Assembly (NCBI GenBank): GCA_021773235.1
Contig: JAJFKL010000021.1
Location: 62,001 to 126,000, forward strand
Source: Gammaproteobacteria bacterium
Lineage (GTDB): Bacteria > Pseudomonadota > Gammaproteobacteria > Eutrophobiales > Eutrophobiaceae
Length of the DNA stretch: 64,000 nucleotides
Reading direction: 5' to 3'
Numbering within the stretch: the first letter of the stretch is position 1; every line of letters begins with the position of its first letter. Shown piece after piece: positions 18,789-26,657 of this stretch. The notes beneath the pieces are model-generated. The model saw only the letters and a program-made list of their open reading frames with translations, was not told where the DNA came from and ran no database searches. A program made the position numbers and the translations under genes.

Positions 18789-20309
18789 ATGAGTGTCGCA
18801 GTAATATTTTCTCGTGCGCAGGACGGTATCAATGCGCCGCTAGTCACAGTTGAAGTGCACCTCTCGCGTGGTCTACCCGGTTTTACTATTGTCGGTCTTC
18901 CAGAAACTACGGTTAAAGAAAGTAAAGAGCGCGTTCGAAGCGCTATACTTAATAATCAATTTGATTTCCCACTCAGCAGAATTACCATCAATCTAGCGCC
19001 GGCAGATTTACCAAAGGAAGGTGGCCGTTTTGATCTACCTATCGCGCTGGGTATTTTGATCGCCTCGGGCCAGATACCCGAAAAAGGAATGGAACAGCAT
19101 GAGGCAATAGGTGAATTATCGTTAACCGGCGAATTAAGATCAATAAAAGGCGCGTTACCTGTTTCATTGGCTGTAAGAAAATCTCAACGAAGTTTGATCT
19201 TACCCATCGAAAATGCAGATGAAGCTGCTCTTGTTTATGGAACATCATGTAAACCAGCCGACCACATACTAGATGTCTGCGCGCATATTTCTGGAATGAA
19301 AATTCTAGAAGAACATCAATCGAAAAAATTTGAATATGTAACGAAATATGACAAAGACTTGAATGAAGTCTATGGTCATGAACATGCAAAACGAGCATTA
19401 GAGATCGCTGCTGCTGGTGGACACAATCTACTTATGGTAGGACCGCCCGGTTCAGGTAAAACTATGTTGGCAGAACGTTTGCCCAGTATCATGCCGGCAA
19501 TGTCGGATAAGCAAGCACTTGAAACTGCAGCAATTTCATCAATTAGCAATAAAGGTTTCGACCCATCTACATGGCGTCAACGTATTTTTCGCTCGCCTCA
19601 TCACTCGGCATCATCCGTAGCCTTGGTCGGGGGCGGCAGCCATCCTAAGCCGGGAGAGATATCACTAGCACATAACGGTGTATTATTTCTCGACGAACTA
19701 CCTGAGTTTAATCGACATGTATTAGAAGTATTACGAGAACCACTGGAGTCAGGGCGCATCGTAATATCTCGCGCCGCTAATCAAGTCGAGTATCCGGCAA
19801 ACTTCCAGCTAATTGCCGCAATGAACCCTTGTCCCTGTGGCTATCTCGGCGATGAAAGTAGTCGTTGCCGCTGTACAGAAGAGCAAATCAATCGATATCA
19901 AAATAAAATATCCGGACCACTTATGGATAGGCTTGATATGGTCATCGAAGTCCACAGTATTCCTGGCGCAATCATCAATCAGACAAGAGATGTCGATTCT
20001 GAAACCAGCGCAACTATTAGAGAACGCGTATGCAATACATTCAAACGACAAATAAAACGGAATGGTTGCGCAAACTCAGCACTTAAGACAAATGACATTG
20101 AACAGTATTGTGATTTGACTGAAAGTGATAAGTCATTGCTACAAACGGCGACAAGAAAACTGGCACTTTCGGGTCGCGCTATACACCGAATTATAAAAGT
20201 CGCCCGGACAATTGCCGACCTCTCTGACAGTGAACAGATACAAACCCAACATCTAACTGAAGCGATGAGTTATAGAAAGAAGATAAATCAGTCTAATACA
20301 TTGATATAG
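18789..20309 (+). CDS. comM: YifB/ComM-family Mg-chelatase-like AAA+ ATPase
   Basis: 506 residues. An N-terminal Lon-protease-like S5 fold (residues 1-170, PGFTIVGLPETTVKESKERV) is followed by the AAA+ Mg-chelatase domain. This has Walker A GPPGSGKTMLAERLP at about 217, Walker B GVLFLDELPEF, the AMNPCPCGYLGD zinc-type motif and a C-terminal Mg_chelatase_C helix bundle. ComM is a hexameric helicase that promotes branch migration during natural transformation; the family is also widespread in non-competent bacteria. It follows ubiK by 76 bp. Whether this organism is competent cannot be judged from the window. Confidence 0.93.
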   Translation: MSVAVIFSRAQDGINAPLVTVEVHLSRGLPGFTIVGLPETTVKESKERVRSAILNNQFDFPLSRITINLAPADLPKEGGRFDLPIALGILIASGQIPEKGMEQHEAIGELSLTGELRSIKGALPVSLAVRKSQRSLILPIENADEAALVYGTSCKPADHILDVCAHISGMKILEEHQSKKFEYVTKYDKDLNEVYGHEHAKRALEIAAAGGHNLLMVGPPGSGKTMLAERLPSIMPAMSDKQALETAAISSISNKGFDPSTWRQRIFRSPHHSASSVALVGGGSHPKPGEISLAHNGVLFLDELPEFNRHVLEVLREPLESGRIVISRAANQVEYPANFQLIAAMNPCPCGYLGDESSRCRCTEEQINRYQNKISGPLMDRLDMVIEVHSIPGAIINQTRDVDSETSATIRERVCNTFKRQIKRNGCANSALKTNDIEQYCDLTESDKSLLQTATRKLALSGRAIHRIIKVARTIADLSDSEQIQTQHLTEAMSYRKKINQSNTLI

Positions 20310-20362
20310 ATAGGTTTTTAGACCGACTTGAACCAAGTTCATGAATGAGGTGAAATACGCCT

Positions 20363-20743
20363 ATGGATGAAAAACAGTACGACATCAGTATCAGCACTGA
20401 AACCCAATATGTTAATGACCAATCGCTCCCGGAACAGGAACGTTTTGTGTTTGCATACACCATTACTATCACCAATAACGGGAGTATGGCAGCGACACTG
20501 TTACGCCGACATTGGCTAATTACCGACGCCAATTGCAAGGTACAGGAAGTCCAGGGAGACGGTGTCATCGGCGAACAGCCTTATTTGCAACCAGGTGAAT
20601 CATTTCAATACACCAGTGCCGCAGTATTAGAAACCCCAGTCGGTTGCATGCAAGGCAAATATGAGATGGTCGCCGATGATGGCAAGGATTTCGATGCCCA
20701 AATACCGATTTTCAACCTCGCTACACCCAACACACTACATTAA
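20363..20743 (+). CDS. apaG: ApaG (DUF525, FN3-like fold) protein
   Basis: 126 residues, typical length. The family core is visible: FVFAYTITITNNGSMAATLLRRHWLITD, in part RFVFAYTITITNNGS, then RRHWLITDANCKVQEVQGDG, PGESFQYTSAAVLETPVGCMQG and a DAQIPIFNLATP end. It is a beta-sandwich protein genetically linked to ApaH and cobalt/magnesium efflux; its biochemical role is not settled. It ends 2 bp before apaH, so they are translated together. Confidence 0.94.
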   Translation: MDEKQYDISISTETQYVNDQSLPEQERFVFAYTITITNNGSMAATLLRRHWLITDANCKVQEVQGDGVIGEQPYLQPGESFQYTSAAVLETPVGCMQGKYEMVADDGKDFDAQIPIFNLATPNTLH

Positions 20744-20745
20744 CA

Positions 20746-21579
20746 ATGAGCACCTACGCGATAGGTGACCTGCAAGGTTGTTACGCAGAGCTACAAGATT
20801 TACTCGATAAGATAAATTTCGATAAAACGAATGACCAACTCTGGTTTGTAGGTGACCTCATCAACCGCGGACCAGAATCACTCGAATGTCTACGTTTTGT
20901 TAAATCATTAGGCCACTCAGCTAGAGCTGTCCTAGGGAATCACGACCTACACTTACTTGCTGTAGCGAATAAGGTTCGTAAACCACATAGAAAAGATACG
21001 CTCGATGAAATTCTAAACGCCGATGATGCTGTCGAGCTATTGCGTTGGGTAAGAGAACTGCCGCTACTTATAAATGACACAGATCTAAATTTCACCATGG
21101 TGCACGCAGGTCTACCTCCACAATGGTCATTAGCAAAAGCTATAGAACTTGCACATGAAACAGAAACCTTATTACGTGGCGGCCAGTTTAGTGACTTTAT
21201 ACAGCATATGTATGGCGACCAACCCGATAGCTGGTCTGAACAATTAGACGGTTATGATCGTCATCGCTTCATCATTAACTGTCTAACACGCATACGCTAT
21301 TGCTATGACGGTGGAGAATTGAATCTCAAAGCAAAAAAGACACCGGGCAAAGAAGATGAAAAGTTAATACCTTGGTATGCATTATCTGACAGAAAAACAA
21401 AAAATAATAAAATCGTTTTTGGACATTGGTCAACCGTTCACTTGGGTAATGAAAAGAACTTTAGTCAATACAATGTCTACCCATTAGACACGGGATGCTT
21501 ATGGGGTGGATATATGACAGCGATGCGCTTGGAAGATGAAGAACTATTTAGCGTGTCTTCTAGACAACCGAAGATATAA
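20746..21579 (+). CDS. apaH: Symmetrical bis(5'-nucleosyl)-tetraphosphatase ApaH
   Basis: 277 residues, usual length. Metallophosphatase motifs are in order: GDLQGCYAEL, GDLINRGPES, GNHDLHLL, VHAGLPPQW and VFGHWSTVH. It splits Ap4A into two ADP and also removes Np4 caps from RNA. It follows apaG by 2 bp, as in enterics. In E. coli folA comes next; here folA is 4.6 kb downstream on the other strand, beyond a set of unrelated genes. Confidence 0.96.
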   Translation: MSTYAIGDLQGCYAELQDLLDKINFDKTNDQLWFVGDLINRGPESLECLRFVKSLGHSARAVLGNHDLHLLAVANKVRKPHRKDTLDEILNADDAVELLRWVRELPLLINDTDLNFTMVHAGLPPQWSLAKAIELAHETETLLRGGQFSDFIQHMYGDQPDSWSEQLDGYDRHRFIINCLTRIRYCYDGGELNLKAKKTPGKEDEKLIPWYALSDRKTKNNKIVFGHWSTVHLGNEKNFSQYNVYPLDTGCLWGGYMTAMRLEDEELFSVSSRQPKI

Positions 21580-21629
21580 TAATCACTACTAGCGATCACC
21601 GAAAGCCGTCATCGTAAATAATTACAAAT

Positions 21630-21965
21630 ATGCCCATTAACCATAATATGGTCTATTTAATGACTTCTCGTATACCAGAAGGACGCATTGCTACTTATGG
21701 TCAAATTGCAAAATTGGTTGGTTTCCCTCGGCATGCCCGACAGGTGGGTTTTGCATTGTCCGCTATAGAGAACGGTTCGTCTGTACCTTGGCACCGTGTT
21801 ATTAATGCAAAAGGCAAGATCAGTCCCAGAGGTCTTGATGGCAGTGATGATTATCAACGACTGTTATTAAAAGAGGAAGGTGTTATCTTTGGTGAAAATG
21901 ATTGTATTTCATTAAAACAATTTCAATGGCAACCGGACTCGTCGGAGCTGAGTGATGGCAAATGA
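21630..21965 (+). CDS. Alkyltransferase-like protein (ATL, MGMT family without the acceptor cysteine)
   Basis: 111 residues covering only the MGMT DNA-binding domain (GRIATYGQIAKLVGFPRHARQVG). The active-site motif reads PWHRVINAKGKIS, with Trp in place of the acceptor Cys of true O6-methylguanine methyltransferases (PCHRV). In the characterised family such proteins bind O6-alkylguanine, flip it out and hand the lesion to nucleotide excision repair. uvrA is also in the window but far away, which is not specific evidence. The gene overlaps the next one by 11 nt. Confidence 0.9.
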   Translation: MPINHNMVYLMTSRIPEGRIATYGQIAKLVGFPRHARQVGFALSAIENGSSVPWHRVINAKGKISPRGLDGSDDYQRLLLKEEGVIFGENDCISLKQFQWQPDSSELSDGK

Positions 21966-22395
21966 ATTAGAAGACATTATTCGAACTGAGATTGAAGACT
22001 TGCATAAATTCTTTGTCGGCTGGTTTACGGGCGCACTAGATGCCAGTCATTTTGAACAAGACTTTCATGCGCGTTTTGATGCCGACTTTTTATTGATCCC
22101 ACCTGCGGGAATAATTCTTTCATTAGCAGAATTAAGCACTGGCATCAAAAGCACCTACGATACTAACCCTGATTTTCGTATCGCTATTCGCAACGTTAAA
22201 ATTCAACGTATTCTAGATAATGAAATTATCGCAACTTATGAAGAATGGCAGCGTAATGCCCTCGCCTCTACACCACCAGACAATGGTCGACTGGCGACGG
22301 TCATCTTCAAAATGACAGAGCCTTTGCAATGGTTACATGTACATGAGACCTGGATGCCTGAGAATGTACAAAAAGCAGGTCCTTTTGATTTTTAA
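21955..22395 (+). CDS. NTF2/SnoaL-like fold protein of unknown function
   Basis: 146 residues from the ATG at 21955 (a GTG one codon earlier is possible), overlapping the alkyltransferase-like gene by 11 nt. The pattern of an N-terminal helix (EDIIRTEIEDLHKFFVGWFTG), a short helix and then a curved sheet (FRIAIRNVKIQRILDNEIIATYEEWQ, ending LQWLHVHETWMPE) looks like a DUF4440/SnoaL cone fold. This is from pattern reading and is not firm. The translational overlap suggests coupling to the ATL gene. I do not recognise a catalytic set. Confidence 0.65.
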   Translation: MANELEDIIRTEIEDLHKFFVGWFTGALDASHFEQDFHARFDADFLLIPPAGIILSLAELSTGIKSTYDTNPDFRIAIRNVKIQRILDNEIIATYEEWQRNALASTPPDNGRLATVIFKMTEPLQWLHVHETWMPENVQKAGPFDF

Positions 22396-22439
22396 GGCTT
22401 ATACGCATTTCAATATCTTAACAATATAACATAAAAACC

Positions 22440-22865
22440 ATGTATAAATTACCGGAATATAATCGTTCATCAAATTGCCAGTCAGGTTTTGGTGAGGCTT
22501 ATTTATTCCCCGTTTTAATTGGTCTGGCTATTTGTATTTATCTTCTACTACCGGGCGTTAAGGCGCTTTACGATGATGGATTAACTATACCTGCTATCGT
22601 TCTTGGTGTTTCCGGACTGTTATGTAGCCTTTGGTTGGCCACACAACTTTTTGGCGATTATCTCAATTTATTCATCATCATAATCTTCGCCGCTATTTGG
22701 ATGATGAGCAGTATCTGGATAATGAGTCACATTGGCAGTAGCACTGAATCGATTTTTAATAACAGTGATTTCCTCCAATCAGCTATCCCCTGTGGATATT
22801 TTCTAATTCACGCAATCATTTTAACGATCATCAATTTTCTTAATAAAGATTCAAACGATCACTAA
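22440..22865 (+). CDS. Hypothetical membrane protein
   Basis: 141 residues, not recognised. Four hydrophobic helices are visible: AYLFPVLIGLAICIYLLL, IPAIVLGVSGLLCSLWLATQ, LFIIIIFAAIWMMSSIWIM and CGYFLIHAIILTIINFL. The N-terminus is short and cytoplasmic-looking, and the C-terminus is charged (NKDSNDH). It is 44 bp downstream of the SnoaL-like gene and 12 bp upstream of the next hypothetical gene, so it may be cotranscribed. No clear start signal beyond the ATG. Confidence 0.6.
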   Translation: MYKLPEYNRSSNCQSGFGEAYLFPVLIGLAICIYLLLPGVKALYDDGLTIPAIVLGVSGLLCSLWLATQLFGDYLNLFIIIIFAAIWMMSSIWIMSHIGSSTESIFNNSDFLQSAIPCGYFLIHAIILTIINFLNKDSNDH

Positions 22866-22877
22866 TAGTTTATTACG

Positions 22878-23246
22878 ATGCCTAAGAGTGACGCCAAGTT
22901 TCCTTTTCATTTCAAAATAATGCAGGGCATTGGAGAGTTAGGCGATAAGTTACTGGGTGAATCTCGTAAATTACCGGGCTTTATAGTTGAGTTGAATAGT
23001 GATGGGCACATCATTAAAACAGTAAGCGAAGCAGATAACCTTGATTTCATTCAGCTTGATGAAAAATTTAAGTCTTATCTTATGATTGATGTCATCGATC
23101 ATGGTGAATATATTTATATTAAATGGCAAGATCTATCAAAAGAACATATTGAAACCCTTTTGAATACTAAGTTTATAGAAAAGGACTTTGTAGATTCCAT
23201 GGGCATCACTAAAGGTTACACGCGTACTGGTAGCGTTATGTTCTAG
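22878..23246 (+). CDS. Hypothetical soluble protein
   Basis: 122 residues, not recognised. No signal peptide or membrane helix. The sequence alternates beta-strands and short loops (GFIVELNSDGHIIKTVSEAD; YIYIKWQDLSKEHIETLLNT) and ends GYTRTGSVMF. The segment MQGIGELGDKLLGESRKLPG is conspicuously basic and glycine-rich. It ends 13 bp before the GTG of the next gene, which suggests an operon. Confidence 0.55.
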   Translation: MPKSDAKFPFHFKIMQGIGELGDKLLGESRKLPGFIVELNSDGHIIKTVSEADNLDFIQLDEKFKSYLMIDVIDHGEYIYIKWQDLSKEHIETLLNTKFIEKDFVDSMGITKGYTRTGSVMF

Positions 23247-23259
23247 GGTTTTGTTTATT

Positions 23260-23781
23260 GTGAATATAGAAAAAACACTCCATCTATCTTCGTTGCTAAT
23301 TTGCAGCTTGTTCATCATCGACTTTATTTTCCCAATTCTTTTTTTAGATTACTTTGGAGTAAGAGTTTCTGAGTTATGGATTTTTTTAATTTACACATGT
23401 TACACAATATGGGCCGCATTTATATTAATTGTAATAGTCAGCCTCGTTTACGATTCTATTAAAGAAAAAGTATATGATAAAAAACATAAAGCTATCCTCA
23501 ATGATGAGCTCGAGTACGTTTTAACTGAACATCAAAAACAAATCCTATTTGAAAAAGAAATTATCGAAGTCAGCCTAATGTTTAATAGTCGTGAAACTGG
23601 AATTTTCTCGATTGAAGGAGATAGTCCCATTATTAATTTTCATGTGAAAGCGAATAATGCAGTGCCTGCTGAAAAAGAACTACAGGATTATTTCAAAAAA
23701 TTCCTTGATAAAAATATCACGGTTATGCCAGGCCAACCTGAGAACCACAGTCGTTGGTATAGGACAATTCATTTAAATTAA
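23260..23781 (+). CDS. Hypothetical membrane-anchored protein
   Basis: 173 residues from a GTG at 23260; a TTG at 23251 would give 176. The AGGG at 23245-23248 sits only 2 nt from the TTG and 11 nt from the GTG, so the GTG is preferred. Two N-terminal membrane helices (LLICSLFIIDFIFPILFL; LWIFLIYTCYTIWAAFILIV) precede a cytoplasmic-looking region (YDSIKEKVYDKKHKAILNDE) and a C-terminal mixed alpha/beta segment ending RWYRTIHLN. Not recognised. It is convergent with the gene at 23814. Confidence 0.55.
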   Translation: MNIEKTLHLSSLLICSLFIIDFIFPILFLDYFGVRVSELWIFLIYTCYTIWAAFILIVIVSLVYDSIKEKVYDKKHKAILNDELEYVLTEHQKQILFEKEIIEVSLMFNSRETGIFSIEGDSPIINFHVKANNAVPAEKELQDYFKKFLDKNITVMPGQPENHSRWYRTIHLN

Positions 23782-23813
23782 GACAAGCCCTGTTTTTTTA
23801 GGTTAACTGAACA

Positions 23814-24311
23814 TCAGATCTCATAGTTCCTTAAGGCTTGTGCAACATCTGTATTAAATTCAATATGATGATGATCTACCGCCTTAACATCATAACCAAT
23901 TAATTCTCTGGTTTTCGGTACAACGACTTTAAGACTGGTATAAAGATCTTGAAAAAAAGCATTATCTTTAAAACCAAAATCTTGTCTCCATGTTAGATAA
24001 TCATTCGCTTCTTCATACCATTCACATGCTTCAACGACAAGGTGTAACCAGAGGATTGGGTTATTAATATCTGCATCTCGGTATTCATCGGAGACCACGA
24101 TTGCGACCACATTATTACTATCAGTACTATTCTGAATCGATATCACCCTTAGCGATTCTTCTGACAAGGGATTAGTTTCCTTCTCAACACTTAGAATAAG
24201 GTTTTTATTCTTATAACAATCCGCGAGGGCCATTATTCTATTTTTATCGTGCACAATAATATCCTGGTAACTATCTTGTTTAATAAGGTGGTAATAGTCG
24301 TCTAAATCCAT
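23814..24311 (-). CDS. Hypothetical acidic protein coupled to the ADP-ribosylglycohydrolase gene
   Basis: 165 residues from the ATG at 24311 (MDLDDYYHLIKQDSYQDI); an ATG at 24341 would add ten hydrophobic residues and is less likely. Acidic, soluble, no signal. The segment ILWLHLVVEACEWYEEANDYLTW forms aromatic-rich helices (shown as WLHLVVEACEWYEEANDYL). Not recognised. Its start overlaps the end of the upstream ADP-ribosylglycohydrolase gene by 32 nt on the same strand, so the two are probably translated together and functionally linked. It could be a regulatory partner or an immunity-like protein; neither is shown. Confidence 0.55.
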   Translation of the reverse strand: MDLDDYYHLIKQDSYQDIIVHDKNRIMALADCYKNKNLILSVEKETNPLSEESLRVISIQNSTDSNNVVAIVVSDEYRDADINNPILWLHLVVEACEWYEEANDYLTWRQDFGFKDNAFFQDLYTSLKVVVPKTRELIGYDVKAVDHHHIEFNTDVAQALRNYEI

Positions 24312-25665
24312 GACCCAATACCCACAACATAAAAAAGGCATTTCGGAGTAAGAGGCGTATAGGATCCATCCACTGTGTGCGCCCTACCTGTTTGGACCAT
24401 TTCACAACAGCAAGTTCTTCGCCGAGTAAGCGAATATAATTTTTATCCCTTGGCCAATCTTTTAAATTATCTATCCAATCAGCTGGTATTCCTGCCTTCC
24501 CGACATTTGCACCCACAATGCCACCGATAATAGCCGCTACTGTATCGGTGTCACCACCACAAGTAATCGCCTCTGTGATTGCTTTTTCGTAATCATCGTT
24601 ATGCCGAAGAACAATCTGTACAACAACAGGAAGTGTATTATAAATATAACCACTCACGCCTTTTTCCTGTTTATTTTCCTGACAATACTCCAATGCTGAT
24701 TGACCTGACTTTGCACTTTCAACCGCAAGGCTTAACAGAATACGAAGTTCCTCGTCATCACCAATGATACCCCCCAGTTCTATTAAACAGTTATCTACCG
24801 TTAACGGCACACCCTGCACGTTTCTCGCAGTGAGTTCAGCAACGATCTTCGAGCCTTTGATTGCCTTAGGATCAGTATGGGTAATTTGTGTATTGATGGT
24901 GACGAGTGCTGAACGTAATGTTTCATCATCATAGGCATAGGTGCCCAATATCGCTGTGCGCATCGCGGGACCATTACCGGCACTGAATACACCGCTTTTA
25001 GTTACCGGAATAAATAACCATAATTTTAAACAAGCACGTAATGTTGCCATTCCTATGCCTGCGGGTAACCCTAGGAACCACCAGCGTAGGGACCAAGCTA
25101 GTGCGTTTGAAAATAATTTTAGATCTTCTTTACTTTCTATTAAGGCATGCGCAACAATACAGGTGTGTTCTGTATCATCCGATAGCATCCCGCAGCCAAA
25201 TATAAATCGATGCCGCAATGGTATTACATTGAGTTTTTTAATTCGGCGCGAAGAAAGCCCTTCGAAAGGTAAGCCAATCGCATCTGCCACCGCTGTTCCA
25301 AATAGGCAACCTTGTAGCGCGTGATGAAATTTCAACTTGGTAGGATTGGAATACGTTGCTACCTCAACTGGCTCACAATACTGTTCTAGCTCGGCCTCAG
25401 TCAGGTAGCTGTTATAACTGTGTCGAAAATTGTTATCAAAACGATGAGTTTCTGATATCAAAAAAGGAGCCCATCCTTCACTATCGAGAGGAAAGATTTC
25501 GTAGCGATATGGTTCATCAAGTTCTTCATGCTCAGATAAGTTGAGTATCATCCCTTCTGAAAAGGAGACATCCTGAGACAGTGAATAAGGTGCTGCAAAC
25601 CAAATCGTACAACTCTTCTCAAACGCTTTTTTAACGATAATTTGGCTACGCTTGGTTTGATGCAT
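24280..25665 (-). CDS. ADP-ribosylglycohydrolase family protein with N-terminal extension and hydrophobic C-terminus
   Basis: 461 residues from the ATG at 25665 (a TTG two codons upstream is possible). Residues 1-105 are an extension of unknown fold (KAFEKSCTIWFAAPYSLSQD). The DraG/ARH domain then begins at LQGCLFGTAVADAIGLPFEG, with the metal-binding motif SDDTEHTCIVAHAL and the C-terminal CGGDTDTVAAIIGGIVGANVG. The family removes ADP-ribose from proteins or small molecules using two magnesium ions. After the domain, about 20 residues form a hydrophobic stretch (AFFMLWVLGHGFRRLL) that could anchor it to the membrane. It overlaps the next gene by 32 nt. No ADP-ribosyltransferase gene is visible nearby. 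Confidence 0.85.
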   Translation of the reverse strand: MHQTKRSQIIVKKAFEKSCTIWFAAPYSLSQDVSFSEGMILNLSEHEELDEPYRYEIFPLDSEGWAPFLISETHRFDNNFRHSYNSYLTEAELEQYCEPVEVATYSNPTKLKFHHALQGCLFGTAVADAIGLPFEGLSSRRIKKLNVIPLRHRFIFGCGMLSDDTEHTCIVAHALIESKEDLKLFSNALAWSLRWWFLGLPAGIGMATLRACLKLWLFIPVTKSGVFSAGNGPAMRTAILGTYAYDDETLRSALVTINTQITHTDPKAIKGSKIVAELTARNVQGVPLTVDNCLIELGGIIGDDEELRILLSLAVESAKSGQSALEYCQENKQEKGVSGYIYNTLPVVVQIVLRHNDDYEKAITEAITCGGDTDTVAAIIGGIVGANVGKAGIPADWIDNLKDWPRDKNYIRLLGEELAVVKWSKQVGRTQWMDPIRLLLRNAFFMLWVLGHGFRRLLPPY

Positions 25666-25715
25666 AATCAATTTTAATTGTTGGCATTAACAACATCACT
25701 CTTTATGATTCAATT

Positions 25716-26150
25716 ATGACGAATGAAGATAAGATCATAATCTCAGAGCTTATAGAAAGTAAGGTGATTGTTGAAGAAAACCAGCTGATTATTAATCGTA
25801 ATGCTGAAAACTTCGAACAAATAATCGCTTTAAATGACATAAAACAGATCAGTATTGATGGCGACATTAAATATATACGCTGGTTTTTATTGATGCTGAT
25901 CCCGATCAGCATTGGACTTTATGCATTCAGCGCTAGCGAAACACTACCCACTTTTCTTGTATGGGTATTACTCACAATTAGTGGTGTCATTGGTCTCGTT
26001 ACAATGGTTGCTCCACCCGAAAGAGATTTTATAGTGGTTAATATGAAACAAGGTGATGATATTAGACTACCTATGGATGACAAAAGAGAAGATGAACTTG
26101 AATTCATCAGAGAAACTAACGTGCACATATATAGCCTAAACAAGAAATAA
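25716..26150 (+). CDS. Hypothetical membrane protein
   Basis: 144 residues, not recognised. A soluble N-terminus with beta pattern (VIVEENQLIINRNAENFEQI) leads to two adjacent membrane helices (WFLLMLIPISIGLYAFSA and TFLVWVLLTISGVIGLVTMV), then a C-terminal beta-type tail (DFIVVNMKQGDDIRLP). The layout resembles small bacterial pleckstrin-like membrane proteins but this is only a resemblance. It is divergent from the ADP-ribosylglycohydrolase gene, 50 bp away, and abuts folA end to end. Confidence 0.55.
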   Translation: MTNEDKIIISELIESKVIVEENQLIINRNAENFEQIIALNDIKQISIDGDIKYIRWFLLMLIPISIGLYAFSASETLPTFLVWVLLTISGVIGLVTMVAPPERDFIVVNMKQGDDIRLPMDDKREDELEFIRETNVHIYSLNKK

Positions 26151-26636
26151 TTACTTTTTTTCTAATACAACAAAACTGTAATCAAAGTCATTCTTTTCAT
26201 CAGCTGTGTAGGCCTCTCTAGAAACCTCACTCCATTCGGCGCGATTAAATTCAGGGAAAAAAGTATCACCCTCTATCTCTGTATGTACTTCAGTTAGATA
26301 CAATCGTGTTGCTTGATCTAATGTGTGTTTATATATTTCTGAGCCGCCGGTAATCATAACTTCTTCGATATCTTTGCAATGTTCGAATATTTCATCAATG
26401 CTATTTAATATTGTACAACCTTCTGCCTGATAGGTTTTATCACGGGTAATAATAATATTTTCTCTACCGGGCAAGGGCCTGCCTATGGAATCATGGGTTT
26501 TACGCCCCATCACTATGGGTTTACCCATACTGATTTTCTTGAAGTTTTTAAGATCCGCTGAAATATGCCATGGCAATGAATCATTGTTCCCGATAACACG
26601 GTTACGATCCATAGCGACTATTATTGAGAGTTGCAT
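26151..26636 (-). CDS. folA: Dihydrofolate reductase FolA
   Basis: 161 residues. The whole family pattern is present: IVAMDRNRVIGNNDSLPWHI at the N-terminus, the active-site acid in SADLKNFKKI, VMGRKTHDSIGRPLPGR for NADPH and MITGGSEIYKH near the end. It regenerates tetrahydrofolate from dihydrofolate, the product of the thymidylate synthase encoded upstream in the same gene run. It lies 21 bp after the MlaC-like gene, all in one direction with thyA. In E. coli folA follows apaH; here it is on the other strand and separated. Confidence 0.95.
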   Translation of the reverse strand: MQLSIIVAMDRNRVIGNNDSLPWHISADLKNFKKISMGKPIVMGRKTHDSIGRPLPGRENIIITRDKTYQAEGCTILNSIDEIFEHCKDIEEVMITGGSEIYKHTLDQATRLYLTEVHTEIEGDTFFPEFNRAEWSEVSREAYTADEKNDFDYSFVVLEKK

Positions 26637-26657
26637 GATTAGCGAGACGAAGTCTGA

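Noticed and set aside
24280..25665. Direct DraG-GlnK-Amt regulatory link
   Set aside because: DraG is known to bind GlnZ and AmtB in Azospirillum, but this hydrolase is 6-10 kb from the amt genes, has extra domains, and no nitrogenase or DraT is visible.
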